A stretch of DNA of 32,744 bases from an uncultured Lachnoclostridium sp. Its GTDB lineage: Bacteria; Bacillota; Clostridia; Lachnospirales; Lachnospiraceae. The notes under the pieces were generated by a model. That model saw only the letters and a program-made list of their open reading frames with translations. It was not told where the DNA came from and made no database searches. Both the position numbers and the translations under genes were made by a program. Numbering within the stretch: position 1 is the first letter of the stretch; every line of letters begins with the position of its first letter. Positions 7,825-14,321 of the stretch are shown in pieces. The stretch covers positions 1 through 32,744 of the forward strand of contig CANBKJ010000031.1 of assembly GCA_947369165.1 (NCBI GenBank), read 5' to 3'.

Positions 7825-9147
7825 ATGATACGTTCTTATGTTGGAAAAAATGTATTTGACGCTTTGCAGGAGCGGTTAAAGTTTATTTTTGAAGAATTTG
7901 ACAATATATATGTTTCATTTTCGGGAGGAAAAGACAGCGGGCTTCTTTTAAATCTTGTGCTGGATTATCAGAAGAAGTATGCGCCGGAGAAGAAGATCGG
8001 TGTGTTTCATCAGGATTTTGAAGCGCAGTACACGGTGACCACAGAATATATTGAGCGGACCTTTAAGCGCATTGAGAAGGACGTGGAGCCGTACTGGGTA
8101 TGTCTTCCCATGGCGACGCGGACTGCCCTGAGTAGTTATGAAATGTTCTGGTATCCCTGGGATGATAAGAAGCAGGAGGCTTGGGTGCGTCCGATGCCAA
8201 AGTATGATTATGTGCTAAATCTAAAAAATAACCCAATGACTACTTATAAGTACCGGATGCACCAGGAGGATCTGGCAAAGCAGTTTGGCAGGTGGTACAG
8301 CCTGTCCCATGAGGGAAAAAAGACGGTGTGTCTGCTGGGCATGCGTGCGGATGAGTCCATGCAGAGGTACAGTGGCTTTCTCAATAAAAAATATGGGTAT
8401 CAGGACGAGTGCTGGATCAGCAGGCAATTCAAGGATGTATGGTGTGCCTCGCCTATTTATGACTGGTCCACCAGCGACGTCTGGCATGCCAATTATGTAT
8501 TCAATTATGATTATAACCATCTCTATGATCTGTACTATATGGCGGGGTTGAGCGCTTCCCAGATGAGGGTGGCCTCACCCTTTAACGACTACTCGAAGGA
8601 CAGCTTGAACCTGTACCGGGTGATTGATCCTGAGATCTGGGCCAAGCTGATCGGCCGGGTCCAGGGGGCCAACTTCGCATGTATCTATGGAAGGAGCAAG
8701 GCGATGGGCTACCGCAATGTGACACTTCCCGAAGGGCATACATGGGAATCCTATACAAAATTTCTGTTGGACACACTGCCGGTTCGCCTTAGAAATAATT
8801 ATGTAAAAAAGTTTAACACTTCCATTAAGTTCTGGCATAACACAGGAGGAGGTTTGGATGAGGAGACGATCGAAGAGCTTTTGGCCCATGGTTATAAGAT
8901 CCGGCGCAATGGAGTCTCGAATTACACTCTGAATAAGAAATCCAGGGTTGTCTTTGAGGGAAGGATTCCCGATCATACGGATGATATCAAATCCACGAAA
9001 GACATACCCAGCTGGAAAAGAATGTGTTACTGCATTTTAAAAAATGACCACATCTGCCGGTTTATGGGATTCGGCCTGACCCGACAGCAACAAAAGCGTA
9101 TTGACATAATCAAGATGAAATATAAGAACGTGAAAGAACTAGGATGA
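7825..9147 (+). CDS. ibrA: IbrA-like PAPS-reductase-family protein (DUF3440)
   Basis: This 440-residue protein belongs to the PP-loop ATPase superfamily, in the branch of PAPS reductases and DndC. The PP-loop SGGKDSG is at residues 33-39. The C-terminal part, with CYCILKNDHIC and GFGLTRQQQKR, is the DUF3440 extension found in IbrA, named as a co-activator of prophage gene expression in Escherichia coli. The real chemistry is unknown; PP-loop enzymes adenylylate a substrate, often before sulfur transfer, and DndC does this on DNA. The next gene, 17 bases downstream, encodes the ParB-like partner IbrB, and the pair has its own promoter. There is no sulfate assimilation gene near it, so a role in cysteine synthesis is unlikely. 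Confidence 0.87.
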   Translation: MIRSYVGKNVFDALQERLKFIFEEFDNIYVSFSGGKDSGLLLNLVLDYQKKYAPEKKIGVFHQDFEAQYTVTTEYIERTFKRIEKDVEPYWVCLPMATRTALSSYEMFWYPWDDKKQEAWVRPMPKYDYVLNLKNNPMTTYKYRMHQEDLAKQFGRWYSLSHEGKKTVCLLGMRADESMQRYSGFLNKKYGYQDECWISRQFKDVWCASPIYDWSTSDVWHANYVFNYDYNHLYDLYYMAGLSASQMRVASPFNDYSKDSLNLYRVIDPEIWAKLIGRVQGANFACIYGRSKAMGYRNVTLPEGHTWESYTKFLLDTLPVRLRNNYVKKFNTSIKFWHNTGGGLDEETIEELLAHGYKIRRNGVSNYTLNKKSRVVFEGRIPDHTDDIKSTKDIPSWKRMCYCILKNDHICRFMGFGLTRQQQKRIDIIKMKYKNVKELG

Positions 9148-9164
9148 AAAGAGGGAAATAACAA

Positions 9165-9695
9165 ATGGCATACAAAAGTCCGGTTTACAATGTGATATCT
9201 GTACCAGTGGAAAAGGTAAAGCCCAATACATATAACCCCAACGCAGTGGCACCGCCGGAGATGAAACTCCTATATGAAAGTATAAAAGAGGATGGCTACA
9301 CGATGCCCATCGTGTGCTATTATTCCAAAGAAAAAGATATATACGTGATTGTGGACGGATTCCACCGCTATCGTATCATGATGGAATTCCCGGATATCTA
9401 CGAACGGGAAAAGGGAATGATTCCGGTATCGGTGATTGACAAACCCATTGACCACCGGATGGCGAGCACCATCCGTCACAACCGCGCCAGAGGAAGTCAC
9501 AATGTGGACCTTATGAGTAATATCGTCAAAGAACTTCATGAAATTGGACGGTCCGATGCCTGGATCAGCAGGCATTTGGGCATGGATCGGGACGAAATAC
9601 TGAGACTAAAGCAGATCACCGGCCTCTCGGCGCTGTTTCGTGATGTAAAATTTGGTCAGGCATGGCGTCCGGAGGATGAAGAAGAGATGGAGTAG
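9165..9695 (+). CDS. ibrB: IbrB-like ParB/Srx-superfamily protein
   Basis: This 176-residue protein has the ParB N-terminal nucleotide-binding fold: the start VEKVKPNTYNPN, the nucleotide-binding motif DGFHRYR (residues 64-70, ParB box GxHR type), and RHNRARGSHN (104-113), followed by a small helical domain (SDAWISRHLGMDRDEILRLKQ) that resembles the ParB helix-turn-helix. It lacks a dimerisation tail and is too short for a chromosome-partition ParB. The constant pairing with an IbrA-type PP-loop protein identifies it as IbrB-like. ParB-fold proteins use CTP, ATP or ADP, so the pair may act jointly on a nucleotide or nucleic acid substrate; this is inference. The ribosome site GAGGGAA lies at 9151-9157. 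Confidence 0.85.
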   Translation: MAYKSPVYNVISVPVEKVKPNTYNPNAVAPPEMKLLYESIKEDGYTMPIVCYYSKEKDIYVIVDGFHRYRIMMEFPDIYEREKGMIPVSVIDKPIDHRMASTIRHNRARGSHNVDLMSNIVKELHEIGRSDAWISRHLGMDRDEILRLKQITGLSALFRDVKFGQAWRPEDEEEME

Positions 9696-9822
9696 TAACA
9701 TCTTTACAAAAACTTATATAATAAATCAATTTAAAAAAAATACTTTTGGGACAAAATTCGTATATTCTATGTAAATTCTGGTAATGCTATGGGAAAATTA
9801 AGTTTGCAAGGAGGATTCCAAC

Positions 9823-10437
9823 ATGGCAGTAGAATTTAAGAACAGCGAGACAAAGGACAATTTGATGCGTGCATTTGCCGGTGAAAGCCAGGCGAGAAAC
9901 CGTTATACGTTCGCAGCACAGAAGGCGCAGGAGCAGAATCAGCAGGTTATCTCCATGGCATTTCTTTTTACCGCAGAGCAGGAAAAAGAACATGCAGAAA
10001 TTTTTTATCATCATCTGAAAGAACTCTCTGGAGAGACGATTCATGTAGATGGAGGTTATCCAGTGGATATTTCAGAGGACCTGAGCCAGCTTTTGAGAAT
10101 GGCGCAGCATAATGAATACGAAGAGCATGACGACGTATATAAAAAATTCGGTGAAAAAGCGATGGAGGAAGGATTTACGAAAGTGGCAAATTCCTTCCGG
10201 ATGATCGCAGAGATCGAGAAAGTCCACGGTGACCGTTTTGGACGGTTCGCAGAATACCTGGAGCAGAATAAGCTCTATGTATCCGATGTTAAGGCGGGCT
10301 GGATGTGTCTGAACTGCGGTTACATTTTTGAGGGTGAAAAAGTGCCGGAAAAATGTCCAGTGTGTGACCATGACAAAGGATACTTTATCCGGGTAAGTCT
10401 CTCCCCATTTACTGACGGCCAGAAGGCATGGGCATAG
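9823..10437 (+). CDS. rbr: Rubrerythrin
   Basis: Rubrerythrin reduces hydrogen peroxide to water in the cytoplasm of anaerobes through a non-haem di-iron centre fed by a rubredoxin-like iron site. The 204 residues show both parts: an N-terminal four-helix bundle with the paired Glu/His ligand motifs (FAGESQARNRY, AEQEKEHAEIF, NEYEEHDD and IAEIEKVHGDRF), then a C-terminal FeCys4 domain with CLNC and CPVC. Length and order are those of classical Rbr. An excellent ribosome site, AAGGAGG, lies 8 bases before the ATG at 9823. The flavoprotein reductase gene follows 15 bases later, in line with an oxidative stress operon in which the reductase could supply electrons. Confidence 0.96.
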   Translation: MAVEFKNSETKDNLMRAFAGESQARNRYTFAAQKAQEQNQQVISMAFLFTAEQEKEHAEIFYHHLKELSGETIHVDGGYPVDISEDLSQLLRMAQHNEYEEHDDVYKKFGEKAMEEGFTKVANSFRMIAEIEKVHGDRFGRFAEYLEQNKLYVSDVKAGWMCLNCGYIFEGEKVPEKCPVCDHDKGYFIRVSLSPFTDGQKAWA

Positions 10438-10452
10438 GGGAGCAGACAGGAA

Positions 10453-11355
10453 ATGTATGATATTATTGTGGTCGGTGCCGGGACTGCGGGGCTTTCTGCG
10501 GCGGTGTACGGGGCGAGAGCTGGGAAACGTGTGCTTGTTCTGGAGCAGAAAAACGCAGGCGGTCAGATCGTGAACTCACCAGAGGTTGATAATTATCCAG
10601 GCATCAAGCATATCTCTGGATTTGAATTTATACAGGGACTGCAGGAGCAGGCAGAGGAAGCTGGGGCTCAGTTTCAGTATGCTCCTGCGGAAGCCATCCG
10701 GTGTGATGGAGAAAAAAAGCTGGTGAGATGTGGCGATGAGGAGTTGGTATGCAATTCAATCATCCTGGCCACCGGCAGGGTATACCGGAAGCTTGGACTG
10801 GAGCAGGAAGAGCACTTGACAGGAAAAGGAGTTTCCTACTGTGCTGTATGTGACGGCGCATTTTTCCGGGGGAAGGACACGGCGGTGGTGGGAGGTGGCA
10901 ACACGGCGTTGGAGGATGCTCTCTATCTTTCTGAGATTTGCCGAAAGGTCTGGTTGATTCACCGCAGAGACCGTTTTCGGGGAGAAAATGCCATGGTAAA
11001 CAAGCTGCTTCAGACAAAAAATGTAGAATTTATTCTTGATAGTGTGGTAACAGAATTGAGGGGGAAAGAGCAGCTGTCAAGCATTATCGTTAAAAACAGA
11101 GTTTCAGGGATAGTCAATGAAATGACCGTCAATGGCTTGTTTGTGGCGGTGGGACAAATACCAGAAAACGAACGATTCCAGGATGTGGTGGAATTGGATT
11201 CCAATGGTTATATAAAGGCGGATGAGAGCTGCCGTACCAGTGTGCCAGGAATATATGCAGCAGGGGATTGCCGCACGAAACAAGTTCATCAATTGGTGAC
11301 AGCAGCGGCAGACGGCGCGGTGGCTGCCCTGGCTGCCTGCGAGCAGACGGAATAA
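10453..11355 (+). CDS. trxB: Thioredoxin reductase (or close FAD-dependent disulfide reductase)
   Basis: This 300-residue flavoprotein carries the low-molecular-weight thioredoxin reductase pattern: an FAD Rossmann motif GAGTAGLSAA (residues 8-17), the redox disulfide Cys130-Ala-Val-Cys133 followed by Asp, the NADPH-binding motif GGGNTALED, and the C-terminal FAD motif YAAGDCR. It would pass electrons from NADPH (or ferredoxin in some clostridial enzymes) to thioredoxin or a similar carrier. Length is slightly short but normal for Clostridia. It lies 15 bases after rbr with a weak ribosome site, so it is probably co-transcribed with it. No thioredoxin gene is nearby, so the partner is not shown. 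Confidence 0.9.
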   Translation: MYDIIVVGAGTAGLSAAVYGARAGKRVLVLEQKNAGGQIVNSPEVDNYPGIKHISGFEFIQGLQEQAEEAGAQFQYAPAEAIRCDGEKKLVRCGDEELVCNSIILATGRVYRKLGLEQEEHLTGKGVSYCAVCDGAFFRGKDTAVVGGGNTALEDALYLSEICRKVWLIHRRDRFRGENAMVNKLLQTKNVEFILDSVVTELRGKEQLSSIIVKNRVSGIVNEMTVNGLFVAVGQIPENERFQDVVELDSNGYIKADESCRTSVPGIYAAGDCRTKQVHQLVTAAADGAVAALAACEQTE

Positions 11356-11375
11356 AAAAGTACCTTTCATTTTGC

Positions 11376-11404
11376 GAATAAATCCCCATCTTTTCCACAT
11401 ACTA
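11376..11404 (+). promoter_or_regulatory. Sigma-G-type promoter for spoVT
   Basis: GAATA (11376-11380) and CATACTA (11398-11404), 17 bases apart, match the forespore sigma-G consensus (GHATR and CATWHTA). The start point would give a leader of about 60 bases before spoVT. In Bacillus subtilis spoVT is itself a sigma-G gene, so site and function agree. Confidence 0.65.
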
Positions 11405-11473
11405 ACTCCATAGCAATGATTTGGAAAGCAAATCTTTGTAACAACAAGAAAATGGCTATGGAGGAAAAAATAT

Positions 11474-12019
11474 ATGAAAGCAACAGGAATTGTGCGTCGG
11501 ATCGACGAACTTGGACGAATCGTGATACCAAAAGAAATACGAAGGACATTGAGAATCCGTGAAGGGGATCCTTTGGAGATATTCACCAACCACGAGGGAG
11601 GGATCATTCTCAAAAAATATTCCCCTATTGGAGAACTGGGAGAGCTGGCTAAAGAATATGTAGAGTCTGTGGCAAATGTAGCCAAATGTACAGTCTGCGT
11701 GGCTGACAGGGATCAGATCGTAGCGGCAGCCGGTCCGGACAAGAAAAATTATTCCGGAAAAGATATTCATAAAGAATTGAAGCAGTGCATAGATGAGCGG
11801 ACCAATATATTATCTTCAAACAAAAAGGAATCCCGCTGCAGGATAACAGAGGATGGGGAAACTGAGGTGAACCAGGCAGTGGGAACCATTGTATCAGAGG
11901 GAGATGCCATCGGCGCGGTGATTCTGGTCTCCGGGGATGATAAATCTAAATTTGGAGAGTTTGAAGAGAAAATGGCATTGTGTGGTGCAAACTTTCTGGG
12001 CAGACAGATGGAAAGCTAG
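11474..12019 (+). CDS. spoVT: Stage V sporulation transcription regulator SpoVT
   Basis: SpoVT is the forespore regulator that adjusts sigma-G-dependent genes late in sporulation. The first 50 residues are an AbrB-type swapped-hairpin DNA-binding domain (ATGIVRRIDELGRIVIPKEI and LRIREGDPLEIF). Residues from about 55 to 178 form the GAF-like domain that separates SpoVT from plain AbrB, including the ending GAVILVSGDDKSKFGEFEEK. The length, 181 residues, is typical. GGAGG at 11459-11463 is the ribosome site. A sigma-G promoter lies upstream. The position in front of hup and the yabO-ftsH cluster matches the B. subtilis order. Confidence 0.95.
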   Translation: MKATGIVRRIDELGRIVIPKEIRRTLRIREGDPLEIFTNHEGGIILKKYSPIGELGELAKEYVESVANVAKCTVCVADRDQIVAAAGPDKKNYSGKDIHKELKQCIDERTNILSSNKKESRCRITEDGETEVNQAVGTIVSEGDAIGAVILVSGDDKSKFGEFEEKMALCGANFLGRQMES

Positions 12020-12092
12020 TCTAATGACGGTACCAAATAGAACCAATAGAGCTAAAATCTTGGCTTTAAAATGCCAAAAACTGCAAAAAACC

Positions 12093-12121
12093 TTGACAAA
12101 TGGCTGAAAAAAGGTTATAAA
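12093..12121 (+). promoter_or_regulatory. Sigma-A promoter for hup
   Basis: TTGACA (12093-12098), a 17-base spacer and TATAAA (12116-12121) form a strong vegetative promoter 72 bases before the HU start. A strong promoter suits an abundant nucleoid protein. Confidence 0.8.
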
Positions 12122-12193
12122 TATGTTTAGTAGGTTTACAGGGATTGTAGGTTTACGAAAAAATAATGTAAAATCACGAGGAGGATATATTCC

Positions 12194-12469
12194 ATGAACA
12201 AGACAGAATTAGTTGCGGCTATTGCTGATCAGGCAGAATTGTCAAAGAAAGATGCTGAGAAAGCATTAAAAGCATTTGTTGACGTTATTACGGATGAATT
12301 GAAGAAGGGTGAAAAGATTCAGCTTGTTGGATTCGGTTCTTTTGAAGTAACTGAGAGAGCAGCAAGAGAGGGAATCAACCCACTTACGAAGAAGCCGATG
12401 AGCATTCCTGCATCTAAGGCTCCGAAATTCAAAGCTGGTAAAGCATTGAAGGATGCTGTTAACGCATAA
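12194..12469 (+). CDS. hup: DNA-binding protein HU
   Basis: HU is the abundant histone-like protein that bends and compacts DNA as a dimer. The 91 residues run from MNKTELVAAIADQAELSKKD, through the conserved GFGSFEV turn, to the flexible beta-arm region with the intercalating proline (REGINPLTKKPMSIPAS), and end in PKFKAGKALKDAV. This is a standard full-length HU. Its codons are plainer and less GC-rich than the flanking genes, as expected for a highly expressed gene. AGGAGG (12179-12184) is the ribosome site. It has its own promoter and its own terminator, so it is a single-gene unit within the cluster. Confidence 0.97.
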   Translation: MNKTELVAAIADQAELSKKDAEKALKAFVDVITDELKKGEKIQLVGFGSFEVTERAAREGINPLTKKPMSIPASKAPKFKAGKALKDAVNA

Positions 12470-12505
12470 TTAAGCGTTTTTATGGGATTTTGAATTGTTA
12501 AATAT

Positions 12506-12542
12506 AACGTCGATTCTGGATGCTGTCAGGATCGACGTTTTT
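12506..12542 (+). terminator. Terminator of hup
   Basis: AACGTCGAT (12506-12514) pairs with ATCGACGTT (12531-12539), and the stem continues through a T-G pair and CTG/CAG around an eight-base loop. A run of T residues ends at 12542. It is a strong intrinsic terminator. Confidence 0.88.
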
Positions 12543-12568
12543 GTATATGTGAAACAGAATGGAGATTA

Positions 12569-12717
12569 GTGTGAAAAATCACGCTGATGCCAAAGAACTA
12601 AAGTTCTTGGATTTTTCACACGGCTATTTGCTTCTGAGCGAAAGCAAATAGCTTTGTTCCGACACGAGAAACTCTTCGAGCTTTCTCGTGCGGTTCTTCG
12701 CGATAAATCGCTCAGAA
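12569..12717 (+). ncRNA. Structured multi-hairpin leader upstream of rqcP
   Basis: Four hairpins stand in series. I: GTGTGAAAAATC (12569-12580) with GATTTTTCACAC (12610-12621), holding an inner AAGAACT/AGTTCTT hairpin. II: GCTATTTGCTT (12623-12633) with AAGCAAATAGC (12642-12652). III: CACGAGAAA (12663-12671) with TTTCTCGTG (12682-12690). IV: GCGAT/ATCGC (12700-12711). The eight-base loop of hairpin II, CTGAGCGA (12634-12641), is exactly complementary to TCGCTCAG at 12708-12715, right before the ribosome site AATGAGG of rqcP. An RNA of this shape could form a pseudoknot or alternate folds that expose or hide the ribosome site. No coding potential is convincing here. A DNA-level palindromic repeat element is the main alternative. 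Confidence 0.6.
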
Positions 12718-12728
12718 ATGAGGATAAT

Positions 12729-12968
12729 ATGAGATTAGACAAATATTTAAAAGTATCCAGATTAATTAAGAGGAGACCGGTGGCCAATGAGGCGTGTGAT
12801 GCCGGGCGAATCCTGGTAAATGATAAGGTGGCAAAAGCCTCCCTTAATGTAAAACCGGGTGATGTTATTGAGATACAGTTTGGAAATAAGAATACGAAGG
12901 TGGAAGTGCTAAGTATTGAAGAAACCTACAAAAAAGACGAGGCAAAGGAACTGTACCGCTACCTGTAG
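12729..12968 (+). CDS. rqcP: S4-domain RNA-binding protein RqcP (YabO/HslR type)
   Basis: This 79-residue protein is a single S4 RNA-binding domain: MRLDKYLKVSRLIKRR, then a DAGRILVNDKVAKAS block and VKPGDVIEIQFGNK. It is the YabO/Hsp15 type; the B. subtilis protein, RqcP, works with RqcH on the 50S subunit in C-terminal alanine tailing of stalled nascent chains. The start is the ATG at 12729 behind AATGAGG (12717-12723); an in-frame upstream extension runs through the leader hairpins and is not credible. It sits between hup and yabP as in Bacillus. The 5' leader is unusually structured, so translation may be regulated. Confidence 0.92.
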   Translation: MRLDKYLKVSRLIKRRPVANEACDAGRILVNDKVAKASLNVKPGDVIEIQFGNKNTKVEVLSIEETYKKDEAKELYRYL

Positions 12969-12993
12969 GCAGAACTGGACAAATTAACGATCT

Positions 12994-13023
12994 GTCATAT
13001 CTGCCCAAGCTGCCGCATATATT
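12994..13023 (+). promoter_or_regulatory. Sigma-E-type promoter for yabP-yabQ
   Basis: GTCATAT (12994-13000) and CATATATT (13016-13023), 15 bases apart, fit the mother-cell sigma-E consensus (GTCATATT-like -35; CATAYANT -10). The predicted transcript starts about 20 bases before the yabP start codon. B. subtilis yabP and yabQ are sigma-E genes. Confidence 0.6.
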
Positions 13024-13052
13024 ATGTTAAATGGATTTTTGAGGTGGGCAAA

Positions 13053-13376
13053 TTGCAGGATTCCCAGAAAAGCAGATACAACCAGTATGCGGAGACGAGG
13101 AATGAGGGGCTGACGGGAAGGCAGGATGTAAACATGTTCGACCGCAGGAAAGCAGCGGTGTCTGGCGTGAAGGAGGTAATCTCCTTTGACAGCAATGAGA
13201 TCCTGCTTGAAACCACCAGGGGAATGCTTTCATTTCGTGGAGAGGATCTTCATGTCAAGCGGTTGACCCTGGAAAAGGGTGAGGTGGATCTGGAGGGAAA
13301 TATCTGTGAGTTAAAATATTCAGATACCCATTCTGTGAAGGATGCCGGCTCATTTTTTGGAAAGCTGTTTAAATAA
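13053..13376 (+). CDS. yabP: Sporulation protein YabP
   Basis: YabP is a mother-cell protein tied to spore cortex/coat assembly; its biochemical role is not known. The core DRRKAAVSGVKEVISFDSNE, then LLETTRGMLSFRGEDLHVKRL and LTLEKGEVDLEGNICELKY, matches the YabP/YqfC family. I place the start at TTG 13053 because GAGGTGGG (13041-13048) lies four bases before it; the GTG at 13044 is inside that ribosome site. This gives 107 residues. A sigma-E promoter stands directly upstream. The stop codon overlaps the yabQ ATG by one base, so the pair is coupled. Confidence 0.88.
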   Translation: MQDSQKSRYNQYAETRNEGLTGRQDVNMFDRRKAAVSGVKEVISFDSNEILLETTRGMLSFRGEDLHVKRLTLEKGEVDLEGNICELKYSDTHSVKDAGSFFGKLFK

Positions 13377-13765
13377 TGGATGAGATAAAAAGTCAGGTTA
13401 TTTTTCTTCTGGGATCCTTTATAAGCGGCGTGGCGGTGATGCTTGCCTATGAGATCATTAATATTATACGGGGACTGTTCCGGCCGGGGATCGTGGGCAA
13501 ATTGTTTCTGGACGTGATGTTTTTTACAGTTAGTGGAATATGTGTATTCCAGATGATCTTTCTGTGCAATAACGGAACGATCCGGAGCTTTTTTATCTTT
13601 GCTTTCGGGGCGGGGGCGATCCTGTTTCGGAAAACCTTTGGAACTAAGATATCCAACGTTTGCGTGAGGGCCGTCCAAAAGACATTCCGGCTGCTTACCC
13701 GTCCCCTTATATTTCTTTGTAATCAATTCACAAAAATTATAAAAAAAAGAGAAAAAAGCTCTTGA
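13376..13765 (+). CDS. yabQ: Spore cortex biosynthesis protein YabQ
   Basis: YabQ is a polytopic membrane protein of the outer forespore membrane needed for cortex formation. The 129 residues hold three or four hydrophobic segments (from about residue 7, VIFLLGSFISGVAVMLAYEI, then around 45-62 and 70-85) with the family-type segment IINIIRGLFRP after the first helix. The C-terminal tail is basic (RPLIFLCNQFTKIIKKREK). The start overlaps the yabP stop as TAATG, so expression should follow the sigma-E promoter. The last bases overlap the -35 of the divIC promoter. Confidence 0.87.
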   Translation: MDEIKSQVIFLLGSFISGVAVMLAYEIINIIRGLFRPGIVGKLFLDVMFFTVSGICVFQMIFLCNNGTIRSFFIFAFGAGAILFRKTFGTKISNVCVRAVQKTFRLLTRPLIFLCNQFTKIIKKREKSS

Positions 13766-13790
13766 TATTTGCTAAAAAACGCATTATAAT
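13762..13790 (+). promoter_or_regulatory. Sigma-A promoter for divIC
   Basis: TTGATA (13762-13767), a 17-base spacer and TATAAT (13785-13790) form a near-consensus vegetative promoter. It separates growth-phase expression of the division gene from the sporulation-only yabPQ unit. The -35 overlaps the yabQ stop codon. Confidence 0.8.
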
Positions 13791-13827
13791 ATCAATTACA
13801 CAGCAGTCTACAGCTATAGAAAACTAA

Positions 13828-13853
13828 GCGAAGGGGAAACAGGCTTCCCCCGC
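13828..13853 (+). promoter_or_regulatory. Hairpin directly before the divIC ribosome site
   Basis: GGGGAA (13833-13838) and TTCCCC (13845-13850) form a six-bp stem around ACAGGC, extended by GCG (13828-13830) and CGC (13851-13853) with two unpaired A residues. AGAAATGAGG, the ribosome site, follows at once. It resembles the layout before rqcP and before the glycosyltransferase at 24436. Confidence 0.5.
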
Positions 13854-13869
13854 AGAAATGAGGAAATAT

Positions 13870-14157
13870 ATGAGAAGAAGAAGGCGAAGAAACCGCACTG
13901 GGCTTTTTCTGGTGATGACGGTGGTTCTGCTGTTTTGCGCTACCCTTGGGATTCATAGTATTTCTTTGAAGGCGAACTGTCTTGAGCTGCAAAAACAGAA
14001 ACAGGAACTGCAGCAGAAAAAAGACGAGCTTCAAAAGGAAAAGAAGTCCATTCAGGAGCAGAAGGCGTACATGCAGACAGATGAATACATAGAGAACGCG
14101 GCCAGGGAAAAATTTGGTCTCGTATATGATGATGAGATAATTTTCAAAGCAGAGTGA
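13870..14157 (+). CDS. divIC: Septum formation initiator, DivIC/FtsB family
   Basis: DivIC/FtsB is a bitopic member of the divisome that forms a coiled coil with FtsL in the periplasmic-side space. The protein has a short Arg-rich cytoplasmic start (RRRRRRNR), one membrane helix (LFLVMTVVLLFCATLGIH), a Gln/Lys/Glu coiled coil from about residue 36 to 70, and the family ending ENAAREKFGLVYDDEIIF. I place the start at ATG 13870, seven bases after AATGAGG; the ATG at 13858 lies within that ribosome site. This gives 95 residues, the usual size. It has its own sigma-A promoter. Confidence 0.92.
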   Translation: MRRRRRRNRTGLFLVMTVVLLFCATLGIHSISLKANCLELQKQKQELQQKKDELQKEKKSIQEQKAYMQTDEYIENAAREKFGLVYDDEIIFKAE

Positions 14158-14161
14158 GAAT

Positions 14162-14228
14162 CGTGTCGAAAAGTTTTTTTGGCATGATTCTTTTTTTGAC
14201 AAAATTTGATACCCACTTTGTCTATACT
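14162..14228 (+). promoter_or_regulatory. Spo0A-activated promoter of spoIIE with 21-bp spacer
   Basis: TTGACA (14196-14201) and TATACT (14223-14228) are good sigma-A elements but stand 21 bases apart. The same odd spacing is known for spoIIE and spoIIG of B. subtilis, where Spo0A~P makes the promoter work. Two Spo0A-box candidates are present: CGTGTCGAA (14162-14170) upstream, and TTTGACAAA (14195-14203) overlapping the -35, one base off the TTTGTCRAA consensus. Confidence 0.72.
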
Positions 14229-14321
14229 TATTTGTACTACAAGTGTAATTTGTTGAGGCGGGGCGCGGGCAGCAGTTGGTTATGCCGCTGCTTTGGGAAG
14301 CGTCTCAGAATGGAGGAAATG

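Noticed and set aside
12569-12717. Reading the hairpin series before rqcP as a terminator
   Set aside because: No T-run follows any of the stems, and hup already has a strong terminator at 12506-12542.
12654-12728. N-terminal extension of rqcP by 25 codons
   Set aside because: The extension translates the leader hairpins and has no ribosome site; S4 proteins of this type begin MRLDKYL.
13858-13869. First ATG of divIC as the start
   Set aside because: That ATG is part of the ribosome site AATGAGG; the next ATG at 13870 has normal spacing.
14154-14321. Upstream in-frame start for spoIIE
   Set aside because: It would overlap divIC and cover the Spo0A-type promoter; the strong GGAGG at 14312 points to the start at 14319/14322.
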